Shown: one piece after another, positions 1 to 5,167 of the stretch
How the letters are laid out: the number at the start of each line of letters is the position of its first letter
Position numbering within the stretch: the stretch's first letter is position 1
Assembly: GCA_947174035.1 (NCBI GenBank)
Contig: CAMWHH010000059.1
Span: 1-5,167 of the forward strand
Length of the DNA stretch: 5,167 nt
Direction of reading: 5' to 3'
Source: an uncultured Mycoplasma sp.
GTDB lineage: Bacteria; Bacillota_I; Bacilli_A; Mycoplasmatales; Mycoplasmoidaceae
Notes under the pieces: model-generated
What the model was told of the DNA's origin: nothing
The model's input: the letters and a program-made list of their open reading frames with translations, nothing else
Database searches by the model: none
Program-made: the position numbers and the translations under genes

Positions 1-53
1 TATTATCAAAATATCTTAAAATAGTAAATAATTATTAAAAAATTTAACAAAAT

Positions 54-60
54 AAAGGAT
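54..60 (+). promoter_or_regulatory. Ribosome binding site of the acetyltransferase gene
   Basis: AAAGGAT lies seven bases before the ATG at 67 and is a good match to the anti-Shine-Dalgarno sequence. It is the clearest ribosome binding site in the window and supports the start chosen for the gene behind it. The 53 bases before it are almost pure A/T, and I could not pick a convincing promoter in them. Confidence 0.7.
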
Positions 61-66
61 TTTTCA

Positions 67-627
67 ATGAAATCAATTTTTGAAAGAGAACTAGATGGTG
101 AATTAATTAGAACTGATGAACCTGAATATAAAAAAATGAAAGAAATTATTTTTCAATCTATGAAATTGTGTCATGAGTTTAATACTGGTCCATTTGATAG
201 ACAAAGACACATTCAGTTATTAAGTCAAATATTTGGAAAATGATTTGATGAATCAAATACAATTTTGCCACCTTTTTATGTTGATTATGGGAAAAATATT
301 TTTTTAGGTAAAAATGTTTGAATTCAACATGGATGTACATTTTTTGATAGAGGTAAAATCACAATTGGAAATAATGTTTTTATAGCACCTAAAGTAAATT
401 TGATTACTTTAAATCATGCATTTGATCCAGCTTTAAGAACTGCGACTATTAGTAAACCAATTGTTATAGAAGATGGTGTTTGAATTGGAACAAACTCAAC
501 AGTTTTACCAGGTGTAACAATTGGTAAAAATTCAATAGTTGGGGCTAATTCATTAGTAAATAAAGACGTTCCTGCAAATGTGGTAGTAGCTGGTAACCCA
601 GCAAAAATAATTAAATCAATTGCATAG
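67..627 (+). CDS. Sugar O-acetyltransferase (maltose/galactoside acetyltransferase type, left-handed beta-helix)
   Basis: This 186-residue protein should transfer acetyl from acetyl-CoA to a hydroxyl of a sugar in the cytoplasm, as do LacA and Maa. The N-terminus (residues 1-60) matches the helical maltose acetyltransferase domain, with an E-x-x-Y-x-x-M-like segment and F-N-T-G-P-F. It is followed by hexapeptide repeats such as IFLGKNV, ITIGNNV, VWIGTNS and VTIGKNS, and a typical ending VAGNPAKII. His117 in L-N-H-A-F-D sits where the family has its catalytic histidine (His115 in LacA). Length is normal for the family. Tryptophans 59, 85 and 139 are all UGA; W139 falls in the conserved V-W-I-G motif, which confirms the code. 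The start is fixed by the ribosome binding site at 54-60. The true sugar acceptor cannot be told from sequence. The gene ends in its own terminator, so it is not co-transcribed with the next gene from this side. Confidence 0.93.
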
Positions 628-657
628 TTAATCATTTTGCATAATTTTAGTTTGTTG

Positions 658-722
658 AAAAGATATTATTAACCAATATTTTGTGTTTCAAATATTGGAA
701 CTATATCTTTTTTTATTTTTTT
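658..722 (+). terminator. Rho-independent terminator after the acetyltransferase gene
   Basis: Two stacked 9-bp stems form one long hairpin. The outer stem AAAAGATAT (658-666) pairs with ATATCTTTT (703-711), and the inner stem CCAATATTT (673-681) pairs with AAATATTGG (690-698) around an 8-base loop. A short asymmetric internal loop separates the stems. The outer arm runs directly into a T-rich tract (707-722), as expected for intrinsic termination on the plus strand. The hairpin starts about 30 bases after the stop codon. Confidence 0.85.
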
Positions 723-751
723 ATATTTAGTTTAAAATAAGAAAATATTTT

Positions 752-757
752 TATAAT
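752..757 (+). promoter_or_regulatory. Putative -10 element (TATAAT) of the surface protein gene
   Basis: An exact TATAAT lies 30 bases before the ATG at 788 and just after the upstream terminator, where a promoter for this gene is needed. No good -35 is visible: TTTAAA at 731-736 is the best, with a 15-base spacer. In such AT-rich DNA a chance match is possible. The leader would be roughly 24 bases and has only a weak Shine-Dalgarno (GGA at 776-778). Confidence 0.4.
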
Positions 758-787
758 TTAAATGTAAATTTAAATGGAATTAAAATT

Positions 788-2635
788 ATGAAATTAAAGA
801 AATTTTTATGTATCCCATTGTGCTCATTGCCTTTTTTATCTTTAATAAGTTTAAGCACACAGCAAACAAATCATTCAAAAGTAATTTCTAACCAAATTCA
901 AGCTAATAGTGAAAGTAAAAACACTTCCATGTGAGAACAATCTTTTAAAGAATCTGCATCTAACAATAATCCCAAATTAATTTTATCTAGAGATGCATCA
1001 TTAGCTTATCAACAAGTAATTTTATTGTCTGAATATTTACTATTACAAAATGAAAATGGAAAATCAAAAGCTGATGTTCTGCTTTTTTATTACTGACTAT
1101 ATTACGAAAATAATGTTAATAACCCACAAAGCTCAGACTATTGAAGTGTTAAACAGTTTGAAGATAAATGAGATTCAATTTCTCAAGGAAAAGATTGAAC
1201 TTTTAAATTAGTTAACAATTCAAGTAAATTAAATAGTTCAACTGATTACAATTATTTTAATTTTCCAGATGAAGATTTTATGAATGTTATTCTTTCTTAT
1301 TATTCAGATCCAAGCATCCAATTTGATGTATGAATCTTAGATTATAGTTTAGCTGATATTTGACAACAAGATAATACTTATGACTTATTAAAAAGAACTA
1401 ATAAGTTTTATGTTTTAACAGATGGTAATTATCAAACTTCAACATTTGTTAATAATGCTTTAAAAAGATATCAAGAACCAGATTATAAGCAATTAAGTCA
1501 ACAAGAAATTGAAAGCAAGTTTGCCAGTTATAAAAAAGATACTAATGATTCATTAAAAAGTGATTTTCAAAGTTACTCATTGTATGATTTTATTAATGAT
1601 GAAAAAATGTTTACATTTTTTCACACTAAAGAATATACAAATTCTTCATATTATTTAGATAAATTAGATAATAGTAACATTGAATTATATAAAACATATG
1701 ACATTAACTATAACTATTATGATTTAGCTTATAGTCTTTTTGATGAAGAAGAAATTTCTAAAACTTTTATGGATGATTATGAAAAATTTTTCAACATTTA
1801 TAATGTATCTAACTTAGAGAATTTTATTTTTAGAAATTTTGAATCATATGACCCAAACAAAAAGAACATAATTTGACTTGGAGATTCTTTGGTTTTAAAC
1901 CAATCCAATATTTATCCAGAACGTGAAAAAGAAGTAAGAAATACTTTTCAATCTTGACTTAAACTATTTCCTTATGATGAATATAACTGGTTTGTAAAAC
2001 ACCATACAAGATATACAGAAGACCAGTCAATTTGATTAACAGATTGAATAATTGATTCAGATGATGATTCAAACATAATTTATTTTAAAAAAGTTCCATG
2101 AGAAATTTTTATTTCTTGAGATTACAAAAACAAGAAAGTAAACAGTAGTTATAATTCATTTTTTAGTAATATTTCAGAACAAAACAACAATTATCCTCGT
2201 TTTATTGGTTATCAATATACAACAACTGTTATTCAATCAACTGCATTCTTTTTAGAAGATAGTTATGGTTATACTAATGAAATTATTAATGATTGTTTTA
2301 ATCCATTCTATTGACCAATTCCTGAATATTTTGATGTTGTATCAAGACAAAATCAACCAATTGAATATCCAGATGTACAAGTAGAAATTAATAAGAATAA
2401 AATTGCTGAAATTTATGATCCGTATGTAGATAATGGTGCTTATCCAAGTTATAAAAATGAACAAGTTACTTCATCAAAATTTATTCAAGAAGTTTATAAT
2501 CCAAACTATGAAAATAATTTGGTAATGCCATTAGCTATGTCAGTGGTTGTGGGAATTTCAATTGGGTTAATATTAATACCACTTATTATCTTTATAGGTG
2601 TATTTATATACATTAGAAAAAGAAAAAGCAATTAA
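788..2635 (+). CDS. Membrane-anchored surface protein with a GT80 sialyltransferase-like ectodomain
   Basis: The protein has 615 residues. Residues 1-24 are a basic, then hydrophobic export signal; no lipobox is seen (the early cysteines, 8 and 12, lie inside the hydrophobic core). Residues about 579-609 form one membrane helix followed by R-K-R-K, giving a type I topology with the bulk outside the cell. The ectodomain carries, in order, features I recognise from GT80 sialyltransferases such as Pasteurella PmST1: a first beta strand ending in D-x-A-S-L (69-72 region); T-D-G-N at 211-214, aligning with the family D-D-G-S and keeping the general-base Asp (D212); I-I-W-L-G-D at 361-366; K-H-H-T-R at 404-408, aligning with K-G-H-P-R and keeping His (H406) and Arg, but not Pro; P-W-E at 437-439, matching the F-E that contacts the nucleotide; and the Ser-Ser pair at 453-454. 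Residues about 480-575 are a Tyr/Asn-rich stalk I do not recognise. Fourteen of 15 Trp codons are UGA; W401 is UGG. Weak ribosome site. The GT80 assignment is inference from memory; an uncharacterised surface antigen is the alternative. Confidence 0.9.
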
Positions 2636-2709
2636 TTAATTATTATAAATAAAATGAATATAATAAGAAATGAATAAAACAATTATGTTAGATTATTTAC
2701 ATAAGTTTT

Positions 2710-2764
2710 ATATTTATATTATTCAACTGGCATTTAGTACATACCAGTTGAATAATATAAATGT
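2710..2764. repeat. Perfect 19-bp inverted repeat, possible bidirectional terminator
   Basis: The arm at 2712-2730 (ending TTCAACTGG) is the exact reverse complement of the arm at 2744-2762 (starting CCAGTTGAA), with a 13-base loop between. A G-U pair and one more A-T pair extend it outward. It starts about 75 bases after the stop of the surface protein gene. No T-tract follows on either strand, so it is not a textbook intrinsic terminator, although the AT-rich stem would fold strongly in RNA. It lies between the end of the plus-strand gene and the end of the minus-strand open frame at 2789, the usual place for a shared terminator. A binding site or mobile-element trace is also possible. Confidence 0.75.
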
Positions 2765-2788
2765 TAATTTAACTAAAGATAGTCTAGC

Positions 2789-2959
2789 TTAATTGTTTTT
2801 TCCATCTTCAACATTGATTTGCTTAAAAACACTATTTTTTAGTTGTTTGTCATAAAATTTATTCAAAAAAATTAATGAAAAAATTATTAAAAAATAGAGT
2901 AATATATATAGCAAGAAAAATAGCAAAAAATTTAAGAAATAAACAAAAAGAAAAATAAA
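2789..2959 (-). pseudogene. Possible 3' remnant of a membrane protein gene
   Basis: On the minus strand, a frame of 56 sense codons runs from just after a stop at 2960-2962 to TAA at 2789-2791. It reads as about 32 very hydrophobic residues (Phe/Leu/Ile/Tyr), then a charged tail ending Q-I-N-V-E-D-G-K-N-N. That pattern, a membrane helix with a hydrophilic cytoplasmic end, is typical of the last part of a membrane protein. There is no ATG and no ribosome site; only TTG codons could start it. The hydrophobic half may be an artefact, because A-rich DNA on one strand reads as Phe/Leu on the other. The tail is less easily explained that way. I infer a truncated relic, with low confidence, and recognise no family. 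Confidence 0.25.
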
Positions 2960-2961
2960 TT

Positions 2962-3723
2962 ATGAAAAGTGTAAGGGTAGATTGAAAGATACAGTTGGCT
3001 TACTATCAAAAGTTTTTATTCACAGTTGCTTGTATTTTTTTATCATTGGTTTTATTTATAATTACTTTTGTTTTTGAGACAATAAATCATTTTGACAAAT
3101 CTGAACTTTATAGTAACTTGTATACTATATTTAAATCATTAACTAGTCTTGTTTTTGTTGTAATGATGCTTTATTCAATCTTTAAATTGAATTTTAAAAG
3201 AAAGATTCAGCACTATTTTTTCATGGTGTTTGTGCTATTTTGTTTTATTGGTGATGTTAGTATTAATTTTGATTTCTTAGCTGGAATGATTGCTTTTTTT
3301 GTTGCTCATATTTTCTACATTATTTCTTGCTTTTTTGTTTCAAAGTTCCCAATTAAAAAAATATTATTTTCTTTACTAATTTATGTTGTTGTTCTATTGG
3401 TTGTAAACTTAATGTTTGGACTAAATATTTTTAACAATCAACCACTTTATTGAATAGCTGTTAATTTTTATGCATTGGTTCTAACTACATCACTTGTTTT
3501 ATCAATTTATATATATACAGACAAACAAAGTCTTTATGCACTTTATCAATTAATAGCTTTAACTTTATTTTTAGTTTCTGATGCTTTATTGATGTTTAAC
3601 CATTTTTTAGTTGACAACTATAAAACAGATGAACTAACAGTTTCATTAAACTTTTTTGTTTTACTAACTTATTATATTTCAATGGATATTAGTAGTATTA
3701 ACCTTAAAAAAATTACTTATTAA
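2962..3723 (+). CDS. YhhN/TMEM86-like integral membrane protein (lysoplasmalogenase family)
   Basis: The protein has 253 residues and is almost wholly membrane-embedded, with about seven or eight hydrophobic helices. The family hydrolyses the vinyl-ether bond of lysoplasmalogens to an aldehyde and a glycerophospho-base; that activity is known for TMEM86 and some bacterial members, not shown here. Family landmarks I can see are G-D-V at 97-99, followed by F-L-A-G-M-I-A-F-F-V-A-H-I-F-Y (105-119), close to the family pattern G-D-x-x-L, then F-x-x-G-x-x-x-F-x-x-x-H-x-x-Y. A second landmark is V-S-D-A-L-L-M-F-N-H-F (205-215), matching the conserved S-D-x-x-L-x-x-N-x-F. Asp98, His116 and Asp207 are thus kept. 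The C-terminal Y-Y-I-S segment fits the family's last helix. Trp8 and Trp164 are UGA. I chose the ATG at 2962, which reads through the UGA at 2983; a TTG at 2995 is the only obvious alternative. It stands alone, with no lipid genes beside it here. Confidence 0.85.
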
Positions 3724-3777
3724 ACAAAATATTATCAGTATTATTTGAAAGCAAATTTTTACAAAAATAGTTTTTTA

Positions 3778-3809
3778 AATTTTTAAATATTTATTAAAAT
3801 TGTTTTTTT
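3778..3809. terminator. Weak AT-only terminator between convergent genes
   Basis: AATTTT (3778-3783) pairs with AAAATT (3796-3801) around a 12-base loop and is followed by G and seven T residues (3803-3809), which could end transcription of the plus-strand gene. A wider pair of arms, AAAGCAA (3748-3754) and TTGCTTT (3817-3823), flanks it and overlaps the stop codon of the minus-strand gene. All stems are poor in G/C, so this is tentative. The 98-base gap holds nothing else I can support. Confidence 0.3.
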
Positions 3810-3821
3810 GGATGGATTGCT

Positions 3822-5102
3822 TTAATTTTTAAGCATGTTAATAGGAACAACATGGATTCCATCTTCTCTTGTGAAAGCATATTTACCTGCAGTAATCACC
3901 ATCATAAATGATGGCAATTTTTTATTATTTTCAATTAAAAGTTTTTTGATTTTTAATAAATTTTTGCAAGCTTCATCTACAAGGGTTTCACTGAATTTTA
4001 TTTCAATTAGTGCATAATCTCCATTGTTTAATACTAAAACAATATCAGATTCTAACCCAGTTTTATCCCTATAATAAAATACACTTCCTTCAATTTCTTG
4101 AGAGTATATTCTTATATCTCTTATACACAAATTTTCAAAATAGAAACCTAAAGTTCTAAAATCTTTTTTAAGATATTCTGGAGAAATTTGTAATGCTGCT
4201 ATACCAATAGAAGGGTCTAAAAAACATCTTTTATTTGTAGATCTTATAGCAGATTTTGATCTTATATTTAAAGATCAAGCTTCAACTTCTTCAATTAGCA
4301 TTAAATCATTTAAAGCCTTTAAATAAGATCCAAAAATTCTTTCAGAAAAACTAAAATCATTTGATAATAAATCATTTACAAGAGTTCTATTATTTGCAAG
4401 TTGACAATTATTTCTTGCATAAGATTTTAATAATTTTCTTGTTCTTAATGAATTTCTTTTAGGACCATCTATTGAAGATAAATCAGATTCACAAACAGAT
4501 TTAATATATTCATATGAAATTTTTAATGCAATTTTTTTGTCACTTTCTAAAACAGATGTAGGTCACCCTCCTCTGCAAATTGCAAATATTAAGTTATCTA
4601 TATTTTCTTTATTTTCTACAAAATCAATTTTTCTATTTGAATTGAAAAGTTCTTTTAAAGAAATTTGTCCTGATGATTCTTTTGATTCAAATAAACTCAT
4701 AGTTCTCATGTTTAAAAAACTTATTCTTCCAACACCACTGTGAAGATTGCTATCACTAGAAACTATACTAGAACCAGTTAGAATGAATTGTCCTTTTAAT
4801 TGTCTATTATCAATTTCAGTTCTTAGACTATTTCAAATTTTTTTATAAACTTGTCATTCGCTAATTAATCTAGGAGTTTCACCTTTTAGTAGTTCATTAG
4901 GTTTTGTTTCAATTAGAAATCTATAATTATTTTCAAAATTAGGATCAGAAAGTTTAATATAGCTTTTACAAATTTGTAAAGCTGAAGTTGTTTTTCCACA
5001 CCATTTTGGTCCTTTAATATAAATTCCGCCTGTAATTTTTAAATAATCTTCAAGTTGTTTATCGATTAATCTTGGATAATAGGTTATTTTCTTATTTTTC
5101 AT
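3822..5102 (-). CDS. ATP-binding protein, AAA_14 ATPase with C-terminal DUF4143 domain
   Basis: The protein has 426 residues, normal for this large family of bacterial and archaeal ATPases whose cellular role is not settled. The N-terminus Y-Y-P-R-L-I-D leads to Walker A, G-P-K-W-C-G-K-T-T (31-39). Walker B in relatives reads P-R-L-I-D-E-W-Q; here it is P-R-L-I-S-E-W-Q, with Ser81 for the Mg-binding Asp, while Glu82 is kept. Then come a sensor-like F-I-L-T-G-S (106-111), a M-S-L-F-E segment and G-G-W-P, all standard. The DUF4143 part has features of a PD-(D/E)xK nuclease-like fold: Phe-Glu-Asn just before 325, G-L-E-S-D-I-V-L (349-356) and A-L-I-E-I-K (364-369). Trp83, Trp90 and the G-G-W-P Trp are UGA; Trp34 is UGG. 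The ATG at 5100-5102 gives the usual family N-terminus; its ribosome site (AAAGA at 5113-5117) is weak. It is monocistronic as seen here and convergent with the YhhN-like gene. Confidence 0.93.
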
Positions 5103-5167
5103 ATGATTTATATCTTTGTTTTCTAGTGATATATTTTATTATGATTTCCTACTTTTTCCACTTTTTA
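5103..5167 (-). promoter_or_regulatory. Upstream region of the ATPase gene
   Basis: These 65 bases precede the minus-strand ATG. CATAAT (minus strand, 5138-5143) is a five-of-six match to a -10 box, but no -35 is visible within the window at the right spacing. The stretch also holds the weak ribosome site. I see no other gene in it. Confidence 0.25.

Larger units (their letters stand above)
2636..2961. other. Intergenic region, 326 bases, with an inverted repeat and a possible gene remnant
   Basis: This gap holds a 19-bp perfect inverted repeat (2712-2762) and, on the minus strand, a 56-codon open stretch that reads like the end of a membrane protein (2789-2959). Both are listed separately. 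Its last 80 bases are strongly A-rich on the plus strand and serve as the leader of the next gene, with only a weak purine-rich ribosome site (AAAAAGAAAA) before the ATG at 2962. Candidate promoter elements such as TTGTCA (2847-2852) lack a well-spaced -10, so I do not call one. I see no RNA gene. Confidence 0.6.

Noticed and set aside
414..635. Minus-strand frame of 73 codons
   Set aside because: It lies inside the acetyltransferase gene on the opposite strand, and its protein has no recognisable motif.
1580..1876. Apparent separate 98-residue gene
   Set aside because: It is an in-frame piece of the 615-residue protein, bounded by UGA read as stop; under code 4 the frame continues on both sides.
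2670..2792. Plus-strand 40-codon frame with ATG at 2670
   Set aside because: It spans both arms of the 19-bp inverted repeat, has no ribosome site and no recognisable sequence; most likely chance.
2870..2960. A-rich stretch with imperfect TAGCAA direct repeats
   Set aside because: Two short similar units in A-rich DNA are within chance; no regular period or CRISPR-like structure is present.
3475..3723. Second small membrane protein
   Set aside because: It is the C-terminal part of the YhhN-like protein, separated only by the UGA tryptophan codon at 3451-3453.
3835..4017. Plus-strand frame of 60 codons
   Set aside because: Antisense to the conserved DUF4143 domain of the ATPase gene; a shadow frame.
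4537..4743. Plus-strand frame of 68 codons
   Set aside because: Antisense to the middle of the ATPase gene, where conserved motifs such as G-G-W-P are read on the minus strand.

Overview
The window comes from a mollicute (Mycoplasma, Mesoplasma or Spiroplasma type). The DNA is very AT-rich, and all four intact genes read through internal UGA codons that must be tryptophan (genetic code 4). In the 615-residue protein, 14 of 15 tryptophans are UGA. Stops are TAA or TAG. Under the standard code the genes look broken; under code 4 each is one uninterrupted frame. I cannot name the species; the gene content would suit the Entomoplasma/Mesoplasma/M. mycoides side of the group.

Layout: (1) 67-627 (+), a left-handed beta-helix sugar O-acetyltransferase of the maltose/galactoside type, closed by a strong hairpin terminator at 658-722. 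(2) 788-2635 (+), a 615-residue exported protein with an N-terminal signal segment and a C-terminal membrane anchor. Its ectodomain resembles, motif by motif and in the same order, the GT80 bacterial sialyltransferase family. This is the most interesting item here. (3) 2636-2961, an intergenic stretch with a perfect 19-bp inverted repeat and a minus-strand open frame that looks like the tail of a lost membrane protein. (4) 2962-3723 (+), a polytopic YhhN/TMEM86-like membrane protein (lysoplasmalogenase family). (5) 3822-5102 (-), an ATPase of the AAA_14/DUF4143 type, convergent with gene 4, with an unusual Walker B motif.

The genes do not look like one operon. Gaps are 98-326 bp, a terminator separates the first two, and the last gene is on the other strand. 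The plausible shared theme of the first three genes is the cell surface: sugar acetylation, a possible surface glycosyl transfer enzyme, and membrane lipid turnover. That theme is inference. Family calls rest on motifs read by eye and comparison with remembered family sequences; no search was run.
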